The notes under the pieces were generated by a model that saw nothing but the letters and a program-made list of their open reading frames with translations, was not told where the DNA came from and did no database searches. From DAMBHY01 sp032068765 (lineage in GTDB: Bacteria > Bacteroidota > Bacteroidia > Bacteroidales > Dysgonomonadaceae): 64,000 bases of DNA. Numbering within the stretch: position 1 is the first letter of the stretch; the number at the start of each line of letters is the position of its first letter. The position numbers were made by a program, and so were the translations under genes. Shown here piece by piece: positions 1 to 9,022 of the stretch. The stretch is from assembly GCA_032068765.1 (NCBI GenBank), contig DAMBHY010000014.1, positions 6,026 to 70,025 of the forward strand, given 5' to 3'.

Positions 1-584
1 AAAATGATTTCCACTCCCTGTTGTGTTAGTTCGCAGGATGGAGGAATAGGCATCCACAAATCTTCGCAGATTTCAACGGCGAAACTTGCATATTGAGTTT
101 TAAATATCATTCCGCTTTTATAAACCGGAACAGAATTTTCACCTAGATAAACTTCTGTTTTTGTCAAATCTGAAGCAGAAGCGAACCATCTTTTTTCGTA
201 AAACTCGTTGTTGTTTGGGATAAATGTCTTAGGTATCAACCCTAATATTCCTTGATGAGAAACGACAGCCGCCATATTATACAAACTACTCTTCACCACA
301 AATGGTAAGCCGACAATGACGATTATGGACTGTTTATCTTTCAGATATTCTACCAAATTCAAGAGAGAATTTTCCACTTTCTTTTGCAACGCAGTCTGAA
401 AAAACAAATCACCACAGGTGTAACCAGATAAAGACAACTCCGGGAATGAAATTATCTGTACTTTTTCTTCAATCGCTTTTTCAATCGTGATTTTTATCTC
501 GCCAAGATTGAAATCACAATCAGCCACTTTCACTTTTGGTGAAGCGGCAGCTATTCTCAAAAAGCCCAATTCATTAATATTCAT
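1..584 (-). CDS. nadE: NAD+ synthase, glutamine-hydrolysing (N-terminal part, truncated by window edge)
   Basis: Only the first ~194 residues are in the window. They form the carbon-nitrogen hydrolase (glutaminase) domain that supplies ammonia for the last step of NAD synthesis. The nitrilase-type catalytic triad is visible as Glu in SFPELSLSG, Lys in IPKTFIPN and Cys in EICEDLW. The C-terminal NAD synthetase ATPase domain would lie to the left of base 1. The ATG is at 582-584 and reads MNINELGFLRIAAASP, a typical NadE start. It is the last minus-strand gene of the lysS-to-nadE run. A stand-alone nitrilase is the alternative if no synthetase domain follows. Confidence 0.85.
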   Translation of the reverse strand, partial: MNINELGFLRIAAASPKVKVADCDFNLGEIKITIEKAIEEKVQIISFPELSLSGYTCGDLFFQTALQKKVENSLLNLVEYLKDKQSIIVIVGLPFVVKSSLYNMAAVVSHQGILGLIPKTFIPNNNEFYEKRWFASASDLTKTEVYLGENSVPVYKSGMIFKTQYASFAVEICEDLWMPIPPSCELTQQGVEII

Positions 585-662
585 AAGGATATATAATAGA
601 CAATTTTCCAAACACAAATTTAATGGATTTATGCCAGCTTCTAAACAAATAGAATATTACTT

Positions 663-1577
663 TTAGTAACAATCTGTATGGCATTTTGTGGAAAGTTTTT
701 CTATCTGCACAGTCACGTGCTTAATTTCAAACTTTTCTTCCAGTTGTTCCTGTATCTCGTGAATTAAAGCATCACTATCGCCTGACGGCATGTGAACATG
801 TACCGAAAGAGCAGCCTGCGAAGTACTTAACGCCCAGATGTGTAAATCGTGAATATCCTCCACACCTTCAATGTTTCTCAAAAAAGAAGCTACTTCGTCG
901 TAATTGATATTATTAGGAACTGCATCCAAAGCCAAATCTATTGAAGCGGTAAAAAGGCGCCAACTACTGAAAAAAATGACAAGTATAATCACAAAACTTG
1001 TAACTGCATCAATCCACAACAAACCTGTAGCATTTATCAAAAGTCCTGAAACAACAACACCAACCGAAACCAAAGCATCCGCAATCATGTGAAGAAAAGC
1101 CCCTCGAATATTTAAGTCTTTCTTTTGGTCTTTATAGAAAAGAAACGCTGTGATTCCGTTTATTATTATACCAACTATTGCTACAATTATTACCGTATTG
1201 CCTGAAATAGGTTCCGGGTTTTCCAGTTTCTTGTACGCATCCACTGCAATAAATGCAATTGCGATAAACAAAAATAGAGCATTTAGAATTGACACTAGGA
1301 TGGTTGTCTTTCTATACCCATAAGTGAACCGCCCCTTAGGTTTTAATGTTGCCATCCAGGCAGCTCCCCAAGCAAAAAGCAGTCCCAAAACATCGCTTGC
1401 ATTATGTCCCGCATCAGCCAAAAGGGCCGAGGAATTGGCTATTAATCCGTAAGAAACTTCAACCGCTACAAATATCAGATTAAGCGTAATCCCCAACATA
1501 AATGCACGTCCTTGATGTGGAGGAATTTCGTTTATGTGATGATGGTGATGTTCACCATGTGAATGTGAATGTTCCAT
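663..1577 (-). CDS. Cation diffusion facilitator (zinc/cobalt/cadmium exporter, CzcD/ZitB type)
   Basis: Inner-membrane metal/proton antiporter of 304 residues, a normal CDF length. The N-terminus is His-rich (HSHSHGEHHHHH), then come six predicted membrane segments. The two metal-site motifs are clear: ALLADAGHNASD in TM2 and HMIADALVSVG in TM5, giving the HxxxD pairs of Zn2+ transporters. The C-terminal cytosolic domain (about residues 210-290) and a Cys/His tail (KCHTDC) are present. It starts 3 bp from the HAD gene and is probably co-transcribed with it. Exact metal specificity cannot be read from sequence. Confidence 0.9.
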   Translation of the reverse strand: MEHSHSHGEHHHHHINEIPPHQGRAFMLGITLNLIFVAVEVSYGLIANSSALLADAGHNASDVLGLLFAWGAAWMATLKPKGRFTYGYRKTTILVSILNALFLFIAIAFIAVDAYKKLENPEPISGNTVIIVAIVGIIINGITAFLFYKDQKKDLNIRGAFLHMIADALVSVGVVVSGLLINATGLLWIDAVTSFVIILVIFFSSWRLFTASIDLALDAVPNNINYDEVASFLRNIEGVEDIHDLHIWALSTSQAALSVHVHMPSGDSDALIHEIQEQLEEKFEIKHVTVQIEKLSTKCHTDCY

Positions 1578-1580
1578 ATT

Positions 1581-2312
1581 TTATTTCCAGTAATTCTGTA
1601 AAGTTGAAAATGAATAAAAAAACGATTCCATGGAAGGTAACACAATATCCGCACCTGCTTCATACAAAAAATTATCGTCAAAAGGTCCGGTATTAACGGC
1701 TATTACAAAAACATCTGCCTTATGTGCAGATTCTACACCTATCGGTGCATTTTCAATCACAATGGCCTGATTAGGACTTAAGTTTCCTGCTTTTTGCAAT
1801 CCCCGCAAATAGGGTTCAGGATTTGGCTTACCATGCTTTACATCTTTTGCAGTAACCATGGTTTCTGGTGTAAATATATTAGGGAAGTTTTCATTGAGTT
1901 TATCCAACAACGAAGTTTGTCCGGAACCTGTCACCAATACAGGAATATAATTTTCAGATTTTATTTTTTGCAATAATTCTGTTGCAAATGAGATTGTTTT
2001 TCCCGAATTGTATTTTCTGAAAAGAGAGCTTTTGAGATTGTAGATTTTTTTTGTCTCTTCTTCCGTAGGTTTTCGGTTTAATTCTCTTTCAAAAATAAGT
2101 TGAATCGTCGAACTCCCTACCCTTCCTTCATGCAAATAGAATTCATCCTCATTCGTTCCTAAAATATTCCACCTTCTAAATGTTTCATTCCATGAGCGGC
2201 AATGTGATGGCATAGAATCATACAACACGCCGTCCATGTCTATCAAGAAAGCTTTTATATCGAATCTGTCGAATGAGTTTTTTTGTAAATAAGATTCAAA
2301 TTTATCTTGCAT
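1581..2312 (-). CDS. HAD-superfamily hydrolase, beta-phosphoglucomutase-like
   Basis: Cytosolic phosphatase or phosphomutase of 243 residues. HAD motif I is LIDMDGVLYDSMP (nucleophile and acid/base Asp), motif II VTGSG, motif III Lys in KHGKPNPEPYL, and the motif IV region reads IVIENAPIGVESA, where many relatives have EDS. The cap insertion between motifs I and II fits subfamily IA phosphatases acting on sugar phosphates. It lies between pgi and the CDF exporter on the same strand. The substrate is unknown; the pgi neighbour makes a sugar phosphate plausible but this is inference. Confidence 0.82.
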   Translation of the reverse strand: MQDKFESYLQKNSFDRFDIKAFLIDMDGVLYDSMPSHCRSWNETFRRWNILGTNEDEFYLHEGRVGSSTIQLIFERELNRKPTEEETKKIYNLKSSLFRKYNSGKTISFATELLQKIKSENYIPVLVTGSGQTSLLDKLNENFPNIFTPETMVTAKDVKHGKPNPEPYLRGLQKAGNLSPNQAIVIENAPIGVESAHKADVFVIAVNTGPFDDNFLYEAGADIVLPSMESFFYSFSTLQNYWK

Positions 2313-2381
2313 CTCAAAATTAAATAAAAAATTCAGACCGCTTTTCTTGGGCGGTCTGACATATGATAACCAAATGTTTCG

Positions 2382-3728
2382 TTACAAAAGTTTTTGCTTG
2401 ATAGCCTGTGTTGCAGCTTCGTAGCCTGGTTTTTCAAGCAAAGCAAACATATTGAACTTGTATGCTTCAACACCAGGTTGATCAAATGGATTAATGCCCA
2501 ACATATAACCACTGATACCACATGCTTTTTCGAAGAAATAAATTAGCTGGCCGATGCCTTCTTCATTCAATTCTTCAATTTCTACAACCAAATTAGGAAC
2601 ACCGCCTTCAACATGCGCAATTCGTGTGCCTAATTCCGCCATCTTATTAACTTCGTCCACTCTTTTTCCTTCTAAATAATTCAACCCATCCAAATCATCT
2701 TTATCCGAAGGAATTTCCAGTTTATGTTTGGGTTCTTTGATTGAAATTACCGTTTCATAGATGCTGCGTTCACCTTCCTGAATCCATTGTCCCATGGAGT
2801 GAAGGTCTGTTGTAAAATCAACTGCTGCTGGAAAAACTCCAACATAGTCTTTGCCTTCGCTCTCGCCGAAAAGCTGTTTCCACCATTCTGCAAAAAAATG
2901 CAGTTTTGGGTGGTAATTTACAAGGATTTCTATTTTTTTTCCTCTCCTATAAAGAAGATTACGGATTGCAGCGTAAATAGCTGACAAGTTGTATTCAAAA
3001 TCCACTTTTTCATTGGTAGCTTTCTCCATTTCGCTTGCACCCAGCAAGATTTTACGAATATTAATACCCGAAACTGCTATTGGTAATAAACCAACCGGAG
3101 TCAACACAGAATATCTTCCACCAACATTATCAGGAATGACAAAAGTTTTGTATCCTTCTTTGATCGAAAGATCGCGTAAAGCACCTTTACGTGCGTCCGT
3201 GATAGCCACGATTCGTTCAGTTGCTTCTTCCTTTCCTACTTTCTCCTCAAGCAATTCTTTCAAAATTCTAAAAGCCAAAGCGGGTTCGGTAGTAGTACCT
3301 GATTTTGATATATTGATAATACCGAAGCTTTTTTTCTTCAGGTATTTCTTTAATTCGTATAAATAATCTTCGCTAATATTATTTCCTGCATAAATGATAA
3401 CGGGGTCTTCACGTTTCTCATCCAGCCAATCAAATGAACTGGATAAAGCATCAATTACTGCGCGAGCGCCTAAATAACTTCCTCCGATTCCTACAATAAC
3501 CACAACTTCACATCTTGAACGCAATTTAACGGCTGTATCTTCTATATCACGAATTTGGTCTTCGGAATATGAACTCGGCAGATTGACCCATCCCAAAAAA
3601 TCATTACCTAAACGATCTCCTGTATGAAGTGCCTGATTACACGCTTTTGCGAACTCTCCCTGTTGTAATATTTCCTCTTCAGTAACTGTCTGAAAAACAT
3701 TTTGAATATTAATTTTTAGACTACTCAT
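2382..3728 (-). CDS. pgi: Glucose-6-phosphate isomerase
   Basis: Interconverts glucose 6-phosphate and fructose 6-phosphate in glycolysis. The 448-residue length matches the short bacterial Pgi form seen in Firmicutes and Bacteroidota, not the ~550-residue enterobacterial form. Signature regions: GIGGSYLGARAV near residue 80, the phosphate-binding ISKSGTTTEPALAFR, and GGRYSVLTPVG with the conserved Arg. The ATG at 3728 begins MSSLKINIQNV. It lies 25 bp downstream of gpsA in the same direction, the gene order commonly seen in Bacteroidales. Confidence 0.96.
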   Translation of the reverse strand: MSSLKINIQNVFQTVTEEEILQQGEFAKACNQALHTGDRLGNDFLGWVNLPSSYSEDQIRDIEDTAVKLRSRCEVVVIVGIGGSYLGARAVIDALSSSFDWLDEKREDPVIIYAGNNISEDYLYELKKYLKKKSFGIINISKSGTTTEPALAFRILKELLEEKVGKEEATERIVAITDARKGALRDLSIKEGYKTFVIPDNVGGRYSVLTPVGLLPIAVSGINIRKILLGASEMEKATNEKVDFEYNLSAIYAAIRNLLYRRGKKIEILVNYHPKLHFFAEWWKQLFGESEGKDYVGVFPAAVDFTTDLHSMGQWIQEGERSIYETVISIKEPKHKLEIPSDKDDLDGLNYLEGKRVDEVNKMAELGTRIAHVEGGVPNLVVEIEELNEEGIGQLIYFFEKACGISGYMLGINPFDQPGVEAYKFNMFALLEKPGYEAATQAIKQKLL

Positions 3729-3753
3729 AACTTACGATGTTTTGTATATATTT

Positions 3754-4752
3754 TTAAAATAATTCAATCAACTTTTCAATAGAAACGCGTGGAGAAGCTT
3801 TTTCGTAAAGGATTCTGTAAATGGTGTCTGCAATAGGCGTTTCAACTTTGAATTTCTCATTTAACTCCTTGATACATTTTGCAGCATAGTAGCCTTCAGC
3901 TATCATTTCCATCTCCAGTTGAGAAGTTTTAACTGAATAACCTTTTCCCAACATTGTACCCAATGTTCTGTTACGACTAAACTGAGAATAACCTGTAACG
4001 AGCATATCTCCGATGTAATGTTGTTCCAACACATTCCTATTTTCCAGTGGGGCAACTTTGTCAAGATATGCTTCCATTTCTCTCGCGCAATTTGTCATTA
4101 GTACTGCTTGAAAATTGTCACCGTATTGTAGTCCCTGACATAGTCCGGCTGCAATTGCATATATATTTTTCAATACTGCAGCCAATTCTATCCCAACAAC
4201 ATCACTAGAAGTTCTGGTTTTCAATATGCGAGAAGTAATAGCCTCCGCCATCAATCTTGCTTTTACATTATCTTTGCAACCTACGGTTAAAAAAGAAAGA
4301 CGTTCCATTGCAACTTCTTCCGCATGACATGGACCAGAAATTACTCCAATATTATCATAAGGAATTTTGAAGTTATACGCCATAAATTCGCTTATAACCA
4401 TATTGTCGCTCGGGATAATACCTTTGACTGCCGAGAAAACGGTTTTGCCTTTAAAAGATTTGTTCCAAATCCATTTAAGTTGAGACTTTACGTAAGGAGA
4501 AGGAATAACAATAATAATTGTATCGGATTCCTTGATGGCTTTTTCAACGTTAGAATAAAAAGTAATTTGAGCGAGATTGAATTTGACGTGCGTTAAATAA
4601 TCAGGATTGTGCCCCAATTTATAAAAACCCTCAATCTGTTCATCACGTTTAATAAACCAATTAAAAGAAAGCTTATTCATCTGCAACAACTTTGCTATAG
4701 CAGTAGCAAATGAACCTCCTCCCAAGATGCAAATTTTGCCTAATGACTCCAT
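3754..4752 (-). CDS. gpsA: NAD(P)H-dependent glycerol-3-phosphate dehydrogenase
   Basis: Reduces dihydroxyacetone phosphate to sn-glycerol 3-phosphate, the backbone for phospholipids. 332 residues. The N-terminal Rossmann motif reads CILGGGSFATAIAKLL. The catalytic Lys lies in VLKNIYAIAAG, and GDMLVTGYSQFSRNR is the conserved C-terminal substrate site. It follows lysS by 27 bp on the same strand and precedes pgi, so lysS-gpsA-pgi is likely one transcript. Confidence 0.95.
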   Translation of the reverse strand: MESLGKICILGGGSFATAIAKLLQMNKLSFNWFIKRDEQIEGFYKLGHNPDYLTHVKFNLAQITFYSNVEKAIKESDTIIIVIPSPYVKSQLKWIWNKSFKGKTVFSAVKGIIPSDNMVISEFMAYNFKIPYDNIGVISGPCHAEEVAMERLSFLTVGCKDNVKARLMAEAITSRILKTRTSSDVVGIELAAVLKNIYAIAAGLCQGLQYGDNFQAVLMTNCAREMEAYLDKVAPLENRNVLEQHYIGDMLVTGYSQFSRNRTLGTMLGKGYSVKTSQLEMEMIAEGYYAAKCIKELNEKFKVETPIADTIYRILYEKASPRVSIEKLIELF

Positions 4753-4779
4753 TATTATGAATTATTTTTTCTATTGGAA

Positions 4780-6516
4780 TTATTGCAAACTTGCAGCTTT
4801 TTCTATCCATTGATTAACCTCTTCGAGAGATGGATTGTTCAATTCCAATTTAAATTTTTTGTTTAATCCGCAAATTTCCTGATGCAGTTTTCCAGAATTA
4901 ATATTTTGTATAGATTTTACTTCGTTATAACCTGCTTTTTGAAACACTGGCACCCATTCTTCAGGAATTCCCAGTTCCATATATTTTGCAGCACTGTCTT
5001 TCTTTGCTATTTTTTCAGGTCTCATCTGTGGGAACAGAAGCACTTCCTGGATAGTCGTTTGGCCTGTCAGTAACATCGTCAAACGATCCATACCCATACC
5101 CATTCCTGCTGTTGGAGGCATACCGTATTCCAGAGCACGAAGGAAATCCTGATCTATAAACATCGCTTCGTCATCACCTTTTTCAGATAATCTTAGTTGC
5201 TCTTCGAAACGTTCGCGCTGATCAATTGGGTCGTTTAATTCAGAATAAGCATTTGCCAATTCTTTACCATTTACCATTAATTCAAAACGTTCGGTAAGGT
5301 CTTTGTTCTCGCGGTGACGTTTGCAAAGCGGAGACATTTCGATAGGATAATCAATAATGAATGTCGGCTGAATGTAGTTGCCTTCACATTTTTCTCCAAA
5401 AATTTCGTCAATCAATTTGCCTTTACCCATAGTTTCATCTACTTCGATATGAAGTTGTTTGCATACATCGCGAAGCTGCTCTTCGTCCATTCCGTTGATG
5501 TCGAAACCAGTAAATTCTTTAATAGAATCAATCATTGTGACGCGGCGGAAAGGTGCTTTGAAATCAATTTCGTTGTCGCCAACTTTCACTTTGGTTGTAC
5601 CCAAAACCTGCAAAGCAGTGAATTCCAAAAGTTGCTCGGTAAATTCCATCATCCACTTGTAATCTTTGTAGGAAACATAAATTTCCAAAACGGTGAATTC
5701 AGGATTGTGAGTACGATCCATACCCTCGTTGCGGAAGTCGCGAGAAAACTCGTAGACTCCTTCAAATCCACCGACAATCAATCTTTTCAGATAAAGTTCG
5801 TTGGCAATACGAAGATAAAGCGGCATATCCAGCGCATTGTGGTGGGTAATGAAAGGTCGCGCTGCCGCCCCGCCAGGAATACTTTGTAATACAGGAGTGT
5901 CTACTTCGAGGTATCCGCGTTGATTAAAAAAATCGCGGAAAGCGTTGAATATTTTGGTGCGTTTCAAGAAAATATTTTTCACATCTTCATTTACCAGCAA
6001 ATCGACATATCGTTGGCGGTAACGAAGTTCGGGGTCGGAGAATTTGTCATAAGCCACTCCGTCTTTCATTTTCACCACAGGAAGAGGTTTGAGTGATTTT
6101 GAAAGAACAGTCAATGTTTCGGCATGAACGGAGATCTCGCCAGTTTGCGTACGGAATACAAAACCTGTAATTCCAACGAAATCACCGATATCAAGGAGTT
6201 TTTTGAAAACTATGTTGTATAAATCTTTATTTTCATCAGGACAAATTTCGTCACGGGAGATATAAACCTGAACTCTTCCTACGGAATCCATCAATTCTAT
6301 AAACGAAGCTTTCCCCATAATGCGGCGGCTCATAATGCGTCCCGCTATACTCACCTGACGTTTTTCGCCCTCATCCGAAAACTGCTCTTTTATATCTTTT
6401 GAATAAGCGTTTACTTCATATAAAGCTGCGGGATAAGGTTCGATCCCCATGTTGCGTAATTCGTTCAGACTCTCTCTACGGAAAATTTCCTGTTCGCTTA
6501 AATCTAATATCTGCAT
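4780..6516 (-). CDS. lysS: Lysyl-tRNA synthetase, class II
   Basis: Charges tRNA-Lys. 578 residues, slightly longer than the ~505-residue E. coli enzyme because of a C-terminal extension (about residues 500-578) that is usual in Bacteroidetes. An OB-fold anticodon-binding domain occupies residues 55-150. Class II motif 2 is visible around FRNEGMDRTHNPEFT and motif 3 as GMGMDRLTMLLTG. First gene of a minus-strand run (lysS, gpsA, pgi, HAD, CDF). A TAnnTTTG-type element lies about 55 bp upstream. Confidence 0.97.
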   Translation of the reverse strand: MQILDLSEQEIFRRESLNELRNMGIEPYPAALYEVNAYSKDIKEQFSDEGEKRQVSIAGRIMSRRIMGKASFIELMDSVGRVQVYISRDEICPDENKDLYNIVFKKLLDIGDFVGITGFVFRTQTGEISVHAETLTVLSKSLKPLPVVKMKDGVAYDKFSDPELRYRQRYVDLLVNEDVKNIFLKRTKIFNAFRDFFNQRGYLEVDTPVLQSIPGGAAARPFITHHNALDMPLYLRIANELYLKRLIVGGFEGVYEFSRDFRNEGMDRTHNPEFTVLEIYVSYKDYKWMMEFTEQLLEFTALQVLGTTKVKVGDNEIDFKAPFRRVTMIDSIKEFTGFDINGMDEEQLRDVCKQLHIEVDETMGKGKLIDEIFGEKCEGNYIQPTFIIDYPIEMSPLCKRHRENKDLTERFELMVNGKELANAYSELNDPIDQRERFEEQLRLSEKGDDEAMFIDQDFLRALEYGMPPTAGMGMGMDRLTMLLTGQTTIQEVLLFPQMRPEKIAKKDSAAKYMELGIPEEWVPVFQKAGYNEVKSIQNINSGKLHQEICGLNKKFKLELNNPSLEEVNQWIEKAASLQ

Positions 6517-6568
6517 ATATTTTAATGTGATTATTTTTAATTTGTTGATTAGCGGGTACTAATTTCTA

Positions 6569-6576
6569 CAAAATTA
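6569..6576 (-). promoter_or_regulatory. Putative Bacteroidetes -7 element for lysS
   Basis: Reading the minus strand, TAATTTTG fits the TAnnTTTG -7 consensus of the Bacteroidetes primary sigma factor. It sits about 53 bp ahead of the lysS ATG. No convincing -33 box was distinguished. Confidence 0.35.
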
Positions 6577-6699
6577 CAAAATATATCTATTGAATGAAAG
6601 TTACAGAGTTTCAAATATCTATCTGAGTTGATATTTTTTATTCTTAAAGTAAAATTTTTCTGATAAAAATAAATGTTTCGAAAATTGTAAGAAATGTTT

Positions 6700-6707
6700 T
6701 ACCTTTG
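6700..6707 (+). promoter_or_regulatory. Putative Bacteroidetes -7 element for the [FeFe] hydrogenase
   Basis: TACCTTTG matches TAnnTTTG exactly. The only downstream gene on this strand is the hydrogenase, which implies a long, AT-rich 5' untranslated region of roughly 240 bases with no obvious structured element. The 409-bp intergenic stretch 6517-6925 holds this and the lysS promoter, and nothing else that I can recognise. Confidence 0.45.
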
Positions 6708-6958
6708 CACAAGGAATAACTCTTAATTATATAACACTTTAAATTACAAATCTTTCTCTTATTATTCAATACCAGTTTTTATTCATAGTTAAACAGAATT
6801 AAACACTATCTGTAGTCATTTTAATGATTTTAGTTTCAAATTGTAAGTAAATATCAATTAAAAAATAACCAGAATAAATTGTATCTTCATATTTTTTCGC
6901 TAAAAACTACAGGAAAACGATATTATTGGATGAGAAAATAGAGCATAATACATTTCGC

Positions 6959-8431
6959 ATGGCACTAACAAATAACATCATGATTGTGCGCCACCGTCTT
7001 TTGGCACGTTTGGTACAACTTTGGAAGAATAACGAACTGGTGGAAAACATCGAACGCGTTCCGCTGGAAATGAGTCCCAAAAATAACAAAAGACCTGCAA
7101 GATGCTGTGTTCACAAAGAACGTGCAGTATTAAAATACAAATCTCTGCCTTTGTTGGGGCTGGATATGGCTGACGCGCAAGACGAACTCACCAGACTTCC
7201 TGAATATGCTGAGAAAGCGTTGAAACGCGAAAAAGTAAATCAAAAAGACAACCTGCTTTGCGTTATAGATGAGGCGTGCACTTCGTGCGTGGAAATCAAT
7301 TACGAAGTAACCAACCTCTGCAAGGGATGCGTTGCAAGATCGTGCCAGGTGAACTGTCCGAAAGACGCTATCTACTATCAAAAAAACGGTCAGGCAGCCA
7401 TCGACCACGACAAATGTATCAGTTGCGGCATCTGCCAAAAAAGCTGTCCCTACCACTCCATCGTATACATCCCCGTTCCGTGCGAAGAATCTTGTCCGGT
7501 CAAAGCCATCAAGAAAGACGAAAACGGCATCGAACACATAGACGAAAGCAAATGTATCTATTGTGGAAAGTGTATCAACGCCTGTCCTTTCGGCGCGATT
7601 TTCGAAATTTCGCAAACCTTCGACGTGCTGGAGCAGATCCGTAAAGGCTATGAAGTCGTAGCCATCATCGCTCCTTCCATCCTCGGACAATACCAGGCTA
7701 CCATCGAACAAGTATATGGAGCGATGAAAGAAATCGGTTTTTCCGATGTCATCGAAGTGGCGCAAGGAGCGATGGATACCGTGAGCAACGAAGCACACGA
7801 ACTTCTTGAAAAACTGGAAGAAGGACAGCCGTTTATGACCACCTCGTGCTGCCCGTCGTACATCGAACTTGCAGAAAAGCATATCCCCGACATGAAACCC
7901 TTCATTTCTACCACAGGTTCGCCGATGTATTACACGGCGCGCATTGCCAAAAAGAAACATCCCAATGCTAAAATCGTATTCGTGGGACCTTGTGTGGCTA
8001 AGCGCAAAGAAGCACTGCGCGACGAAGCGGTAGATTACATTCTCACTTTTGAAGAAATTGCTTCTATTTTTGAAGGATTTGGATTTGAGTTGGAAAAAAA
8101 GGATGTTTTCAAAGTAGATTTCGAATCGGTGAAAGAAGCGCACGCGTTTGCCAAAGCAGGCGGTGTGATGGCTGCCGTAAAGTCCTACCTCCGTCAGGAT
8201 GCCGGAAAAGTGAACGGCATAGAAGTTGCCGACATCAACAAAAAGAACATCGTCCTGCTGCGCAACTATGCCCGCACCAAAAAAGCTCCCGGCAACTTCA
8301 TAGAAGTAATGTCGTGCGAAGGGGGCTGCATCACCGGTCCATCGGCGCACAGCACAGGCAACGTAGGCAGCAAGCAGTTGGAAAAAGAGTTGAACAGCCG
8401 CACGCTCACGTATGAGAATTTAGACTATTAA
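6959..8431 (+). CDS. Monomeric [FeFe] hydrogenase with 2[4Fe-4S] ferredoxin domain
   Basis: Cytosolic hydrogenase that exchanges electrons between ferredoxin and protons/H2. About 490 residues. Several Cys clusters precede the H-cluster domain, including CISCGICQKSCP and CIYCGKCINACP. H-cluster motifs: L1 TTSCCPSY, L2 VGPCVAKRKEA and L3 VMSCEGGCITGPS, with all H-cluster cysteines present. The L2 VGPC replaces the MPC of classical group A enzymes, which suggests group B; this assignment is from memory of the family. I chose the ATG reading MALTNNIMIVRH. A TTG at 6926 with an AGGAAA upstream is an alternative giving 501 residues. The maturases hydE, hydF and hydG are 15 kb downstream on the other strand. 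Confidence 0.9.
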   Translation: MALTNNIMIVRHRLLARLVQLWKNNELVENIERVPLEMSPKNNKRPARCCVHKERAVLKYKSLPLLGLDMADAQDELTRLPEYAEKALKREKVNQKDNLLCVIDEACTSCVEINYEVTNLCKGCVARSCQVNCPKDAIYYQKNGQAAIDHDKCISCGICQKSCPYHSIVYIPVPCEESCPVKAIKKDENGIEHIDESKCIYCGKCINACPFGAIFEISQTFDVLEQIRKGYEVVAIIAPSILGQYQATIEQVYGAMKEIGFSDVIEVAQGAMDTVSNEAHELLEKLEEGQPFMTTSCCPSYIELAEKHIPDMKPFISTTGSPMYYTARIAKKKHPNAKIVFVGPCVAKRKEALRDEAVDYILTFEEIASIFEGFGFELEKKDVFKVDFESVKEAHAFAKAGGVMAAVKSYLRQDAGKVNGIEVADINKKNIVLLRNYARTKKAPGNFIEVMSCEGGCITGPSAHSTGNVGSKQLEKELNSRTLTYENLDY

Positions 8432-8457
8432 GAGATTGGTAGAAATTTTTAATCTGT

Positions 8458-8490
8458 TAAGATGAAATTTGAATAACAAATTTCATCTTA
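8458..8490 (+). terminator. Rho-independent terminator of the hydrogenase gene
   Basis: A perfect 14-bp stem (TAAGATGAAATTTG with its complement at 8477-8490) and a 5-base loop, followed by a T run at 8490-8496. It lies 27 bp after the hydrogenase stop and separates this gene from the accessory island that begins just beyond. Confidence 0.85.
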
Positions 8491-8566
8491 TTTTTTAAAC
8501 ATATTTTCCCAAAATTATTACATTTGCATAAATCTTCTAAATAATTAAGGAGCAGAAAAAAAGTTG

Positions 8567-8734
8567 ATGCAATTATTTCAAACATTCGTAAATGCGGATG
8601 TTAGAGCCAATGCAAGAAAAAAAGGACACGCAGCCAAGTTTTTTGAACAACGACATGTTTTGACGTGTCAGATAAGTAATTTTGAAATTAAAATAATGGG
8701 AAAGCTGAAACCCAAAATAGTAAGCGAAATTTAA
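8567..8734 (+). CDS. Small ORF at the left end of the cassette island (55 aa, unknown)
   Basis: ATG at 8567, starts MQLFQTFVNADVRANARKKG, is rich in Lys/Arg and ends at 8734, 11 bp before the next small gene. No family recognised. Its last ~40 bases (ATGGGAAA..GCTGA..CCC..ATAGTAAGC) recur in similar form at 12602-12640, ahead of the second small paralogue. That part may therefore be a conserved leader of the small-gene family rather than coding sequence. Real coding status is uncertain. Confidence 0.4.
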   Translation: MQLFQTFVNADVRANARKKGHAAKFFEQRHVLTCQISNFEIKIMGKLKPKIVSEI

Positions 8735-8745
8735 TTATAATCATT

Positions 8746-8949
8746 ATGGCAAGTTATTGTTGGAAAGTAAAAGCATTAAAAAGCTATGGACCAATACCAC
8801 AAGGAGCTGAGGTAGAAATTATCATTAAAGATACAAACAGACCTCCTTCAGGTACAGAAATTGAAAAAGCTTTTTCTACTAAGTATAGTATTAAAGCTCC
8901 TTCAGGTGTTTATGGCAATAAACACATTTTTGAAATTGTAAAACCATAA
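8746..8949 (+). CDS. Small conserved protein, DUF6140-like
   Basis: 67 residues, start MASYCWKVKALKSYG. It is related over its whole length to the 72-residue protein at 12656: both have MAxFxVKxK, a Gly-x-x-VE strand, a Thr/Pro-Ser-Gly turn and EIxxAFxxKY. I believe the family is DUF6140, a small Bacteroidetes protein, but this is from memory. No catalytic residues or membrane segment. In each case the gene stands directly ahead of a putative DNA-acting gene (here an Mrr-like nuclease 74 bp downstream) and follows a conserved leader. A regulatory or accessory role in defence cassettes is an inference only. Confidence 0.6.
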   Translation: MASYCWKVKALKSYGPIPQGAEVEIIIKDTNRPPSGTEIEKAFSTKYSIKAPSGVYGNKHIFEIVKP

Positions 8950-9022
8950 CAAAATTTTGGATAGTTAGTGTACAAAGCTAAGCTAACTATCCCATTTTTG
9001 AAAAAAATTAAAAATAACAGAT

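Noticed and set aside
7130..8350. 406-codon minus-strand frame inside the hydrogenase gene
   Set aside because: It is an antisense shadow of the GC-rich hydrogenase coding sequence. The plus frame has all H-cluster motifs; the antisense protein is low-complexity and matches nothing.
8450..8570. Sixth attC-like site or attI at the left end of the array
   Set aside because: The GTTAAGAT at 8456-8463 is part of the hydrogenase terminator stem. No R''/L'' partner or integrase-binding pattern was found, so the left boundary remains undefined.
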